Assembly: GCA_965206315.1 (NCBI GenBank) | Contig: OZ242210.1 | Location: 1-64,000, forward strand | Source of the DNA: Bin16 sp965206315 | GTDB lineage: Bacteria > Chloroflexota > Dehalococcoidia > Lucifugimonadales > Australimonadaceae | Direction of reading: 5' to 3' | Length of the DNA: 64,000 nucleotides | In this document: positions 31,898 to 40,179 of the stretch, piece by piece | Layout of the letters: each line of letters begins with the position of its first letter | Numbering within the stretch: the first letter of the stretch is position 1 | Notes under the pieces: model-generated | Told to the model about the DNA's origin: nothing | The model's database searches: none | Seen by the model: the letters and a program-made list of their open reading frames with translations, nothing else | Made by a program: the position numbers and the translations under genes

Positions 31898-33283
31898 ATG
31901 GTCTCGATCATCAGGTCACGCGGTGACCGGTCGCTTCGCAGCCTGGTGAACCTCGACGAGGGGCTCATCGCACGCGAGATCTACGTCAACGAGGGCATCT
32001 ACCAGCAGGAGCTGGAGCAGATATTCGCCCGCGCGTGGCTCTTCCTCGGACACGAGAGCCAGGTGCCAAACCCCGGCGATTTCGTCATCTCCCGCATGGG
32101 CGAGGAAGAGATCATCGTCACCCGCGACAGGAAGAACGTCATCCACGCGTTCCTCAACACCTGCCGCCACCGGGGCATGAAGGTCTGCCGCTACGACGAC
32201 GGCAACACCCTCGTCTTCACCTGCCCTTTCCACGGCTGGTCGTACGACACCGACGGCAGGCTCGTCGGCGTCCCGCACCACAAGCAGGCCTACCACGAGG
32301 AGCTCGACAAGGGTAAGTGGGGGCTGTTCGAGGTTGCCCAACTCGCCAACTACTACGGCTCCCTCTGGGCCACGTGGGACCCCAAGGCCCCGTCGTTCGA
32401 GGACTACCTCGGCGTCTACGCCCCCACCATCAAGTGGTGCTTCGAGAGCAGCGGCGGCGAGGACAACGGCGTCGAGCTCTTCAACCCCGCCACCAAGTGG
32501 TACATCCCCACCAACTGGAAGTTCCCCGGCTTCTCGTTCGACGGCGACAGCGCCCACGGCGCTATGACCCACCGCTCCGTCAACGTCGCCGCCATCGGCC
32601 CGCAGGGCGAGCTGCAGGGCGGCAGCCGCAGCGGCATGAGGGCCCCCTTCCCCTCCACCTCTTACGAGATGCAGCTGCCAGAGCTCGGGCATGGCGGCCA
32701 CAACTTCATGTTCGAACAGCCCGGCACGGCCGAGTACATGGACACCTGGCAGACCGAGCCGCCCGAGGTCGACGCCTACTACCGCGCACAGCGGGAGAAG
32801 AAGCAGGCGCGCTACAAGGACACCTACCTCCACGCCGGCAACGGCGGCACCGCCCTCGTCTGGCCGAACGTCAACATCCAGCCCCACCGCATCCTCATCT
32901 GGCACCCGCACGGCGTCGGCGTCACCGAGTCCTGGCGGCAGTACCCCGTCGACAAGGACGCCCCAAAGATCGTGAAGGACGCCCAGCGCCGCTACATGAT
33001 GCGCTACGGCGGCCCCACCGGCCTCACCGAGTCCGACGACATGGAGAACTGGAACTACGCCTTCCCCGCCAGCCTCGGCACCATCGCCCAGCGCCTTCCC
33101 TACAACTTCCAGATGGGCCTCGGACACGACTTCACGGACGAGCGCTTCCCCGGCATGACCTTCAGCTTCCGCATCGCCGAGGCGAACCAGCGGGCGCGTC
33201 TCCGCCGCTGGATCGAGTTCATGGAGGCCTCCAGCTGGGACGACATCTACCCCGTCCACCCGCAGAAGAACACGGAGCGCTGA
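31898..33283 (+). CDS. Aromatic ring-hydroxylating dioxygenase alpha subunit
   Basis: A 461-residue large subunit of the naphthalene/biphenyl type. The Rieske ligands are Cys89, His91, Cys109 and His112 (CRHRG...CPFHGW). The iron site reads DSAHGAMTH after TNWKFPGFSFDG; the usual Glu of this region is missing, but the Asp-x2-His-x4-His spacing is kept. It would add O2 to an aromatic ring with a beta subunit, ferredoxin and reductase. The ATG has CCAGGAGG upstream. It is first in a four-gene cluster whose second gene is a LiaF-like membrane protein. Confidence 0.92.
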   Translation: MVSIIRSRGDRSLRSLVNLDEGLIAREIYVNEGIYQQELEQIFARAWLFLGHESQVPNPGDFVISRMGEEEIIVTRDRKNVIHAFLNTCRHRGMKVCRYDDGNTLVFTCPFHGWSYDTDGRLVGVPHHKQAYHEELDKGKWGLFEVAQLANYYGSLWATWDPKAPSFEDYLGVYAPTIKWCFESSGGEDNGVELFNPATKWYIPTNWKFPGFSFDGDSAHGAMTHRSVNVAAIGPQGELQGGSRSGMRAPFPSTSYEMQLPELGHGGHNFMFEQPGTAEYMDTWQTEPPEVDAYYRAQREKKQARYKDTYLHAGNGGTALVWPNVNIQPHRILIWHPHGVGVTESWRQYPVDKDAPKIVKDAQRRYMMRYGGPTGLTESDDMENWNYAFPASLGTIAQRLPYNFQMGLGHDFTDERFPGMTFSFRIAEANQRARLRRWIEFMEASSWDDIYPVHPQKNTER

Positions 33284-33308
33284 TAGCGCAGCGGGGCAGG
33301 AGGCAGCC

Positions 33309-33968
33309 ATGAACTTGTCCGTGTCCAACGACAGGCTCGTCGCGATCGCTCTCATCGTTCTGGGGGTGCTCTTCCTGCTGCCGCTCGACATCTCCATCGG
33401 CGACTGGTGGCCGCTCATCCTCGTGCTCGTCGGGCTCGGCAGCGTCTCCAGGGGCAGCATCACGGGCGGCCTCATCGTCGCCGGCATCGGAGTCGTCTTC
33501 CTGCTGGGCAACCTGGATATCTGGAACATCAGTATCGGGAGGCTCTGGCCGGTCGCGCTCATCGCCGTCGGCGTGAGCATCCTCTTCGGCGCGTCCCGCT
33601 CACGCACCGCCGGTGGAACGGAGGAGGCGCCCCCTGCGGGTAAGGACCTGTATGTCTCCTCCCTCTTCTCCGGCACCAACAGGCGCGTCGACAGCAAGAG
33701 TTTCACTGGCGGCAACGTCTCCACGACCTTCGGCGGCGCGGAGATAGACCTGCGCGGCTCGGTCATCGAGGGCGACGCGGCCACCATCAACGTCAACGCG
33801 ACGTTCGGCGGCGTCAAGCTCCAGGTGCCGCCCGACTGGGCCGTCGACGTCCGCGTCAACGCAACCTTCGGCGGCGTCGAGAAGAAACGCCCCGACCCCG
33901 CCGAGCCGAAAGCCACGCTCACCGTCACCGGCTCGTGCCTCTTCGGCGGCATCGAGATCACGTCCTGA
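33309..33968 (+). CDS. LiaF-like membrane protein (DUF5668-type helices plus LiaF C-terminal beta domain)
   Basis: A 219-residue protein. Residues 9-25, 33-47, 51-66 and 75-92 are four hydrophobic helices with short turns. The C-terminal half, from about residue 105, is beta-rich with repeated TFGGAE, ATFGGV and SCLFGGIE turns, as in cell-wall-stress LiaF/YvqF C-terminal domains. Such proteins sense or modulate envelope stress. The ATG has GGCAGGAGGC upstream. It lies 25 bases after the alpha subunit and 18 bases before the beta subunit, an unusual place for an envelope protein. Confidence 0.82.
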   Translation: MNLSVSNDRLVAIALIVLGVLFLLPLDISIGDWWPLILVLVGLGSVSRGSITGGLIVAGIGVVFLLGNLDIWNISIGRLWPVALIAVGVSILFGASRSRTAGGTEEAPPAGKDLYVSSLFSGTNRRVDSKSFTGGNVSTTFGGAEIDLRGSVIEGDAATINVNATFGGVKLQVPPDWAVDVRVNATFGGVEKKRPDPAEPKATLTVTGSCLFGGIEITS

Positions 33969-33986
33969 CCTGACAGGAGTAACGTC

Positions 33987-34838
33987 ATGACGACCCAGCG
34001 ACCCAACGACAAGGCCGAAGACCTCATCAACGTCAACAACACCGTCATCCTCACCAACCTGCCCGTCGGACAGCAGATCAAGCTCCGCGACGGCACGGTC
34101 GCCGAGGTCACCGCCAACCCCCGCGACGGCGGATGGGTGCGCGCGCGCTTCGTCGAGCACGCCTCCAACGCCGCCCTCGTCGGGACCGAGGAGATGATCT
34201 TCGCCACCGACGTCACCGGCGTCATCGAGACCGCGGACGTCACCCCGTTCGCCGACCGCGACACCGGCCCCGAGCGCGCCGCCGGGCTCGCCCGACCCGT
34301 CACCATCACCTCGCCGGAGCAGAGCCTCGAACGCCTCCTCTTCGAGCGCGAGATCGAGCGCTTCCTCTACCGCGAGGCCGAGCTCCTCGACGACCGCCGC
34401 TTCAACGACTGGATCGCGCTCGTCGCCGAGGACATCCACTACCACATGCCCGTCCGCCGCAACGTCAAGTTCGGCGAGCAGCACCGCGAGAACACCGACC
34501 CCGAGTCCGAGATCTCCTGGTTCGACGAGGGCAAGCGCACGCTCGCCGGCCGCGTCCGCCAGATCAACACCGGCCTCCACTGGGCGGAGGAGCCCTTCTC
34601 CCGCGTCCGCCACGTCATCAGCAACATCCACGTCGGCGAACTGCAGGGCGACGAGGTGCCCGTCCGCAGCAACTTCTTCGTCTGGTCCAACCGCCTGCAC
34701 GACGAGACCAACGTCTTCGTCGGCACCCGCCACGACGTGCTCCGCCGCGACCCGGACACCGGCTGGAAGATCGCCCGCCGCCTCATCCTGCTCGACCAGA
34801 ACGTCCTCCTCTCCAAGGTCATCACCACCTTCTTCTAG
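33987..34838 (+). CDS. Ring-hydroxylating dioxygenase beta subunit with N-terminal extension
   Basis: The 283-residue product is about 100 residues longer than a standard beta subunit such as the 180-residue one at 48429. Residues 110-283 are the cystatin-like beta fold: EREIERFLYREAELLDD, then SWFDEGKRTL, HWAEEPFSRVRHVISN and LLDQNVLLSK. Residues 15-80 are an added beta-rich segment with PVGQQIKLRDGTVAEV and EEMIFATDVTGV, not part of known beta subunits. The GTCATG start has CAGGAGT upstream. It pairs with the alpha subunit at 31898. Confidence 0.88.
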   Translation: MTTQRPNDKAEDLINVNNTVILTNLPVGQQIKLRDGTVAEVTANPRDGGWVRARFVEHASNAALVGTEEMIFATDVTGVIETADVTPFADRDTGPERAAGLARPVTITSPEQSLERLLFEREIERFLYREAELLDDRRFNDWIALVAEDIHYHMPVRRNVKFGEQHRENTDPESEISWFDEGKRTLAGRVRQINTGLHWAEEPFSRVRHVISNIHVGELQGDEVPVRSNFFVWSNRLHDETNVFVGTRHDVLRRDPDTGWKIARRLILLDQNVLLSKVITTFF

Positions 34839-34850
34839 GAGCATTCGCCC

Positions 34851-35171
34851 ATGGCACTCAGCGCGGAATGGCGCATCTTCGGCGAGTTCGACGTCGTCCT
34901 CGTCGTTGAGGACGGCATCGTGCGCGAGGCGATGACCGCGGACGCCGTCATCCTCAACAACTTCCTCACGTCCATGAGCGGCCTCCACTCCTGGCGCAGC
35001 GACCACGCCGTCGAGGGTGAGAAGGAGCGCCCGGAGCCGTGGGGCGCGCTCGTCATCTCCCGTGCCGAGACCGGCGAGATCATCGACATGGACCCGCAGC
35101 GCTTCTGGACCGGCGTCCACATCTGGTTCCGCTCCCGCGGCGTCGACTACGACACCCCCATCGCCGTCTGA
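34851..35171 (+). CDS. Hypothetical protein following the dioxygenase genes
   Basis: A 106-residue protein I do not recognise. It is soluble and mixed alpha/beta by eye, with a conserved-looking FGEFDVVLVVEDG start, an Arg/Glu-rich EGEKERPEPW middle and FWTGVHIWFRSRG near the end. It has no Cys and only two His, so it is not a ferredoxin. GGAG lies eight bases before ATG 34851 and the gene starts 12 bases after the beta subunit, so it is surely co-transcribed. An accessory or assembly role for the dioxygenase is a guess. Confidence 0.65.
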   Translation: MALSAEWRIFGEFDVVLVVEDGIVREAMTADAVILNNFLTSMSGLHSWRSDHAVEGEKERPEPWGALVISRAETGEIIDMDPQRFWTGVHIWFRSRGVDYDTPIAV

Positions 35172-35189
35172 TCCGCGCTTTAGCGCGCC

Positions 35190-35515
35190 TCGCCCTGAGG
35201 GAGAGGGCAACGCGCTTCAGCGCGTGGGTGAGGGTGAACCGGGGCGTGGTGATGTGGGGTGTGTCCCCCGCTCATGGTGAGCCTGTCGAACCATCCTGCG
35301 AAGGCCCGCGCTTTAGCGCGCAACCTCGCCAGGTGATTGCAACGCGGGGCGCCAGCCCCGTCGTTCCTGCGAAGGCAGGAACCCCGCAGCCCTGCCTCCC
35401 CCACCTCTCCCCCGGGGAGAGGTCGACGCGCTTGCCGCGGCGGGTGAGGGTGGATCGGACGCGGGGCGCAGCCCCCGTCATTCCCGCGAAGGCGGGAATC
35501 CAGAGTGCCCGCTAG
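35190..35515. repeat. Intergenic cluster of dispersed repeats in a 477-bp gene-free gap
   Basis: The gap 35172-35648 holds at least three repeat types. One is an AGGGCAACGCGCTTCAGCGC unit (35203-35235) also present at 39862 and 40068. The second is an inverted CGTCATTCCCGCGAAGG / GGCGGGAATC element (35476-35502) and its variant CGTCGTTCCTGCGAAGG (35360-35385). The third is a GAGCCTGTCGAACC element near 35280. Most are small hairpins of REP/MITE type. I see no gene here. Confidence 0.7.
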
Positions 35516-35648
35516 GGCACGCGGTGGCGTTGGGTGCGGGAGTGTACGACTCGTGATGACACAAGGCCATTGACTGCGCACTTCCTGATAGACAGTAGAC
35601 TGTAGAATGCTCCGCGCCCCACTGCGGAGTTGTTCACGAGGGGCCTGC

Positions 35649-38600
35649 ATGTCTATTCAGATCGACTACAACGATGCTCAGTACCACGATGCCGCCGCTG
35701 AGATTCTGCGGCGACATAACAATGGCGAGCCTGAGGCGAATATCACTAGTGCGGTGCGCGATTTCCTCACCGTCACGGGGCTCGTAAGGGCTGATGAAAT
35801 AGTTGAGGAGAACCCACCCGCGCAAGGTTCGCGCCGTGCGGTGGACCTCACAGCCCTCGACACCTTCATAGAGTTCAAGCGAAGGATAGGGACCACAGGA
35901 GGCTTCAACCCCAACGCCGACTACGTCCAGCAGCTTGATGATTACTTGGAACAGTCAGAAAAGCAGGACCGGGTGCGCATGGGCATTCTCACGGACGGCA
36001 AGCACTGGTTGCTCCGTTGGCCCAACGCCGGCCCAGTCAAAGCGGTTTTGCCTTACGCCTTCACTCTGGAGGACGCAGACCGCTGGATCCCCCTCTTTGA
36101 ATGGCTCCGAGACCACGCTCTCTCTGCCGAGCAGGATAAGCAACCATCCCGCTCGGCCATCGAACAACACTTCGGGCCGATGGCCCCGTCGTATGAGCGG
36201 GACATCGCGACCCTCAAAGCCTTGTACGTTCAGCATGCCGACTCCAGCACTGTCAAGGTCAAGAGACAGCTGTGGGAGAACTTGCTGACAGCGGCGCTGG
36301 GTGAGATTGCAAGATCAAATGCCCAACTGGATGACCTGTTCGTCCGGCACACTTACCTGAGCGCCGTCATTGGCATGGTGGTCCAAGCCTCCTTCGGTGG
36401 CGACATCAAACGCTTGGCGGAGAACGATCCGGCAGACCTGCTACTTGGTCGCGACTTCCGAAGTAAGACCGGTCTTCAAGGCATCGTGGAGTCGGACTTC
36501 TTCACCTGGCCTATCGAGGTAGGAGGATTGCCCCTGTTGAGAACTTTGGCCCGGCGTATAGCAGGGTTCGATTGGCGAAAGGCACCCAGTGACGTTGCGG
36601 CCATCCTTTACGAGACGGTCATCCCACCCGACGAGCGTCGCCAGTTGGGAGAGTACTACACGCCAGACTGGCTGGCGCGCGCCATCGTGGAGGAAGTGGT
36701 CACGAAGCCCTTGGAGCAACGTGTCCTTGACCCGGCCTGCGGTTCCGGTACTTTCGTCGCTGAGGCTGTTACCCATTTCATCGAAGCGGCTAAGGCCTCT
36801 CCCCTAAGCCCCGGGGATCTGTTGGAGCGGCTGCGGTTCTCTGTTGCAGGCATCGACGTTCACCCGGTCGCAGTGCACTTGGCAAGGGCCGCGTGGGTGC
36901 TGGCGGCCCAGCCCGCGATACAGGCAGCCATCGACGACGGCTTCGCTGCTGATGTCACCGTTCCCGTCTACCTGGGAGACTCCCTTCAACTCCGATTCCG
37001 TACCGGCGACATGTTTGCCGAGCACAACGTAACGGTCCAGGTAGAGGATGAGGAGAACACGGAACTGGTTTTCCCCGTGAACCTCGTGGATCGGGCCGAA
37101 ACCTTCGACGCGCTGATGAGCGACGTTGCTCAGGCCATTGAGAAAGGCGACGACCCCATCTTGGCTCTTGATGACCATCAGATCACTGAACCTGGAGAGC
37201 GGCAGGTCTTGGACAAAACCATCGCCGCCATGCAGAGGCTGCACGAGGAGGGGCGTAACCACATCTGGGCCTACTACACCCGCAACTTGGTACGACCCGT
37301 GGCTCTGTCCCGCAATAAGGTGGACGTGATTGTCGGCAATCCGCCTTGGCTGAGTTACCGCAACACCGCCAGTACGCTACGCACGGAGCTGGAGCGACAA
37401 AGTAGGGACGTCTACGGCATCTGGGCTGGCGGCAGATATACCAATCGTCAGGATGTAGCCGGCCTGTTTTTCGCTCGCAGTGTGGACCTTTACCTCAAGG
37501 ATGGCGGCGTCATAGGCATGGTGATGCCCCACAGCACCCTGCAGACAGGCCAACACTCGAAGTGGCGAACCGGAGCATGGGGAGCAAAGCCGAGTGGTAG
37601 GGGAAGGAACCGCACACCAGGCCGGGTTCTGGCGGTCGACTATAGCTACAAGACCGCGTGGGACCTGGAAGGTTTGGAACCTAACACCTTCTTCCCCGTT
37701 CCGGCTTCAGTAGTGTTTGCCAAGCGCCGTGGCGAGGATGGCAAGGCGACTCCCCTGGCTGGTGAGGTAGAGCGATGGTTGGGCAATGCAGGTGCACCTG
37801 ACGTTCTTCGCTCACGCGTCTCAATCACCGACACCTCAGTTGAAGGCGATTCTCCTTATGCGGCACTGTCTCGACAGGGAGCAATAATCGTACCGAGGTG
37901 CCTGTTCTTCGTAGAGGAAGCGGAGAACCCGACAATCGTTCAGGCCGGTCAAACCGTGACCGTGAAGCCACGACGAAGCCCTCAGGAGAAAGAGCCATGG
38001 AAGGGCCTCGCCTTGACCACTATATCTGAGCAGACAGTTGAAACTGCGCATGTATTCAATGTGCATCTGGGAGAGACCGTGGTCCCCTACGCGACGCTTG
38101 ATCCTTTGAGGGCGGTCTTGCCCTTGAGACATGGTGAGCACAAGATACCGACCGCCAATAACGGAGTGGGCGGCATCCGCCTAGGCGGATTGGGCCAACG
38201 GATGCGCGCCCGGTGGCAGATAGTTAGTCGCCTGTGGGAGGAAAACAAAGCACCTGCCAACAGGCTAGACTTGGTGGGACAGTTGGATTACTACGGCAAG
38301 TTGTCGGCCCAACTGGAGTGGCAACAAAATCCCGGGAACCGACCGATTCGAGTGGTCTATACCCAAGCCGGTGAGTCTACAGGGGCTTTGTTGCAAGATC
38401 AGGAAACTGTCGTGGAATCGCGACTCTATTGGATTCCCTGCAAAGATACGCGCGAAGCCTACTATGTGCTGGCCATCATTAACAGTAACGCCCTGTTTGA
38501 GAAGGTGGCTCCGCTGATGTCGAAAGGCCAATTCGGTGCGCGAGACCTGCATAAGCACTTGTGGAAGCTACCCATCCCTGAGTTCGACCCCGCGAACCCA

Positions 38601-38789
38601 TTGCACACCAATGTATCCCAAGCCGGTGAATCGGCTGCCCTAGGGGTGGCCAAGCAACTAGCTGCACTGCGCAAGGACAGAGACGACGTGAGTGTCACCA
38701 TCGCTCGGCGTGAGGTCCGGAAGTGGCTGCGCGATTCTGCGGAGGGCAAAGCCGTGGAAGCTGCTGTCCAAACATTGCTGGCGCAGTAA
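35649..38789 (+). CDS. Single-polypeptide restriction-modification enzyme (type IIG-like, N6-adenine methyltransferase)
   Basis: A 1046-residue protein. An N-terminal PD-(D/E)xK-like nuclease is suggested by Asp66 and FIEFKRR (Glu75, Lys77). Methyltransferase motif I is DPACGSGTF at about residues 361-369, and motif IV, NPPW, is at about 564-567. The C-terminal third (about 640-1046) would be target recognition. It would both methylate and cut DNA, as Eco57I-like enzymes do. The codon use is visibly less GC-biased (many TT, AA and TA runs) than all neighbours, so it was probably acquired horizontally. Start ATG 35649 lacks a strong ribosome site. Confidence 0.88.
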   Translation: MSIQIDYNDAQYHDAAAEILRRHNNGEPEANITSAVRDFLTVTGLVRADEIVEENPPAQGSRRAVDLTALDTFIEFKRRIGTTGGFNPNADYVQQLDDYLEQSEKQDRVRMGILTDGKHWLLRWPNAGPVKAVLPYAFTLEDADRWIPLFEWLRDHALSAEQDKQPSRSAIEQHFGPMAPSYERDIATLKALYVQHADSSTVKVKRQLWENLLTAALGEIARSNAQLDDLFVRHTYLSAVIGMVVQASFGGDIKRLAENDPADLLLGRDFRSKTGLQGIVESDFFTWPIEVGGLPLLRTLARRIAGFDWRKAPSDVAAILYETVIPPDERRQLGEYYTPDWLARAIVEEVVTKPLEQRVLDPACGSGTFVAEAVTHFIEAAKASPLSPGDLLERLRFSVAGIDVHPVAVHLARAAWVLAAQPAIQAAIDDGFAADVTVPVYLGDSLQLRFRTGDMFAEHNVTVQVEDEENTELVFPVNLVDRAETFDALMSDVAQAIEKGDDPILALDDHQITEPGERQVLDKTIAAMQRLHEEGRNHIWAYYTRNLVRPVALSRNKVDVIVGNPPWLSYRNTASTLRTELERQSRDVYGIWAGGRYTNRQDVAGLFFARSVDLYLKDGGVIGMVMPHSTLQTGQHSKWRTGAWGAKPSGRGRNRTPGRVLAVDYSYKTAWDLEGLEPNTFFPVPASVVFAKRRGEDGKATPLAGEVERWLGNAGAPDVLRSRVSITDTSVEGDSPYAALSRQGAIIVPRCLFFVEEAENPTIVQAGQTVTVKPRRSPQEKEPWKGLALTTISEQTVETAHVFNVHLGETVVPYATLDPLRAVLPLRHGEHKIPTANNGVGGIRLGGLGQRMRARWQIVSRLWEENKAPANRLDLVGQLDYYGKLSAQLEWQQNPGNRPIRVVYTQAGESTGALLQDQETVVESRLYWIPCKDTREAYYVLAIINSNALFEKVAPLMSKGQFGARDLHKHLWKLPIPEFDPANPLHTNVSQAGESAALGVAKQLAALRKDRDDVSVTIARREVRKWLRDSAEGKAVEAAVQTLLAQ

Positions 38790-38811
38790 GGCTGGCATAA
38801 ACACACCCCTT

Positions 38812-38880
38812 CTCGTCATTCCCGCTTCGCGAGATCTCGTCCCCTGTGGGGGCACTCTTCGTGAGGGTCATGCCCTTCCG
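38812..38880. repeat. Partial dispersed repeats after the restriction-modification gene
   Basis: A CGTCATTCCCGC arm is followed by TTCGCGA and a GTCCCCTGTGGGGGC hairpin, then GTCATGCCCTTCCGTCAT. It looks like one degraded copy of the CGTCATTCCCGC element. The region 38790-38998 holds no gene I can support. Confidence 0.45.
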
Positions 38881-38998
38881 TCATCCTTGTGACATCTGCC
38901 CGTTGCACGAACGAGCCACCCCTACCTACCCTGTTTCGGACGGCCCGACGCCACCCGCAGCATCGCCGTAGCGAAGGGCCGAACCGCAGAGGAGGCGT

Positions 38999-39024
38999 GG
39001 CACAGAATGGCACACAATGGCACA
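38999..39024 (+). repeat. Three GGCACA direct repeats at exactly 10-bp spacing
   Basis: GGCACA begins at 38999, 39009 and 39019, separated by GAAT and CAAT. The array spans the start codon of the small-terminase-like gene at 39007. The same layout with GGCTCA occurs at 53121-53146. Confidence 0.7.
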
Positions 39025-39408
39025 CTTGTCAGGAACGATTCCCTCACTCCCCGTCAGGCGGCGGCCCTCCCGCACATCGCGTCCGAACCCAATCTCATGA
39101 GGGGCGCTCAGGCCGCTCAGGTAGGCAGGCGCACCCTCATGCGCTGGATGAACGATCCCGCCTTCCGTGCCGAGCTCGAACGCATCCGCAACAACATCGC
39201 AGACCTCGCCTTCACGGAACTGGAAGGCCTCACGCTCAAGAGCGTAATCAGGCTGGACCAACTGTTGGACGACCCTGACCCCCGCATCAGGCATCGTGCC
39301 CTGAAGACCGCCCTCTCGACTTCCCTCAACATCAAGGAGCAGCGTGAGGTCCGGCACAGGCTCGACCTGCTGGAGAACACCCAGGTGATGATGAGGCAGC
39401 AGCGATGA
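39007..39408 (+). CDS. Small-terminase-like HTH protein (phBC6A51-type)
   Basis: A 133-residue protein. LTPRQAAALPHIASEPN followed by RGAQAAQVGRRTLMRWMND is a helix-turn-helix of the kind found in phage small terminase subunits and related phBC6A51-like proteins. The C-terminal half is helical (ALKTALSTSLNIKEQREVR). No large terminase or capsid gene is nearby. The ATG at 39007 has GAGGAGG about ten bases upstream. The start codon lies inside three phased GGCACA repeats, which could be its own binding sites. The stop overlaps the next start (ATGA). Confidence 0.6.
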   Translation: MAHNGTLVRNDSLTPRQAAALPHIASEPNLMRGAQAAQVGRRTLMRWMNDPAFRAELERIRNNIADLAFTELEGLTLKSVIRLDQLLDDPDPRIRHRALKTALSTSLNIKEQREVRHRLDLLENTQVMMRQQR

Positions 39409-39779
39409 GGCGCGCCACGAGAGGGCTCGAACGGTACTACGGCTGTCTGCTGGCGCAGGCGGCGCTCGCCCCCATCGCCGAGGACTACGTCCTGCGCTGG
39501 GTGGACGCCGTGGAGCGCGGCGAGTATCCGCCCGACATCGCGGATCTTTTCGAGGCGGCGGGAGAGGCGCGCGTCCCTGTGCTCAGCCCCGTCCCCATCG
39601 ACTCCTACCTCCGTCAGTGCTTCAGGACCGGACGCATCCCTGACGACGCCCGCATCGTGCAGGCCATCGCCCACGCCTACGCGGAGGGCAACCTGATGAA
39701 TCTGGACGGAACGTGCCACTGCCCCGCGCGGCGTCCGCTCTTCCAGCGCCCCGCCCGCACCGGCTTCCGGGGTGACTAA
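39405..39779 (+). CDS. Hypothetical protein coupled to the terminase-like gene
   Basis: A 124-residue protein with no family I recognise. It is mostly helical (YYGCLLAQAALAPIAEDYVLRW, FEAAGEARV, ARIVQAIAHAYAEG) and ends in a basic RRPLFQRPARTGFR tail. The ATG overlaps the preceding stop as ATGA, so it is translated with the HTH protein. The pair sits between the restriction-modification gene and a repeat cluster, which points to accessory DNA. Confidence 0.5.
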   Translation: MRRATRGLERYYGCLLAQAALAPIAEDYVLRWVDAVERGEYPPDIADLFEAAGEARVPVLSPVPIDSYLRQCFRTGRIPDDARIVQAIAHAYAEGNLMNLDGTCHCPARRPLFQRPARTGFRGD

Positions 39780-39793
39780 GGTGAGCACAAGAA

Positions 39794-40100
39794 CCGTCAT
39801 TCCAGCGAACGCTGGAATCCAGCGCACGGAGCGCCCACTGTCCCCCCCTCGCCCTCTGGGAGAGGGCAACGCGCTTCAGCGCGTGGGTGAGGGTTGCCTG
39901 CGGAGGTGGCGGGATGCGGGGCTGTCCGGTGTAGGGGCATCCCTTGTGGGCGCCCGACGCGGTGCGCCAGCACCCGTCATTCCAGCGAACGCTGGAATCC
40001 AGCGCGCGGGGCGCCCATCCCCCCCCCCTCGCCCTCTGGGAGAGAGCCTGCCCTGAGCTTGTCGAATGGGGCAACGCGCTTCAGCGCGTGGGTGAGGGTT
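39794..40100. repeat. Intergenic cluster of dispersed repeats, one nested in another
   Basis: The 400-bp gap 39780-40179 contains two near-identical inverted CGTCATTCCAGCGAACG / CGCTGGAATC elements (39794-39822 and 39974-40003). Each is followed by CCCTCGCCCTCTGGGAGAG and an AGGGCAACGCGCTTCAGCGC unit. In the second copy a CCTGCCCTGAGCTTGTCGAA segment (40047-40067) interrupts the unit. No gene is seen; the lipoprotein promoter probably lies at the right end (TAGGAT, 40131). Confidence 0.75.
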
Positions 40101-40179
40101 ACCCCGTTGCCCCCTCTCCCGCAGCGCGGGTAGGATAGCCCCATCCCCCTGCACACCCCCGTCCCCGAGGAGGACCAAC

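Noticed and set aside
31916..34309. A 797-codon open frame on the minus strand opposite the dioxygenase cluster
   Set aside because: It is the mirror of high-GC third positions in the alpha subunit and LiaF-like genes. Its translation is Val/Ala/Gly-rich low complexity with no domain, and the plus-strand genes have clear motifs and ribosome sites.
33600..35210. A 536-codon minus-strand frame opposite the beta subunit and its 106-aa neighbour
   Set aside because: Same GC shadow effect; the composition is Asp/Val/Glu/Ala-only and it crosses three real genes.
39007..39779. A prophage
   Set aside because: Only one small-terminase-like gene is present; no large terminase, portal, capsid, tail or integrase gene is seen.
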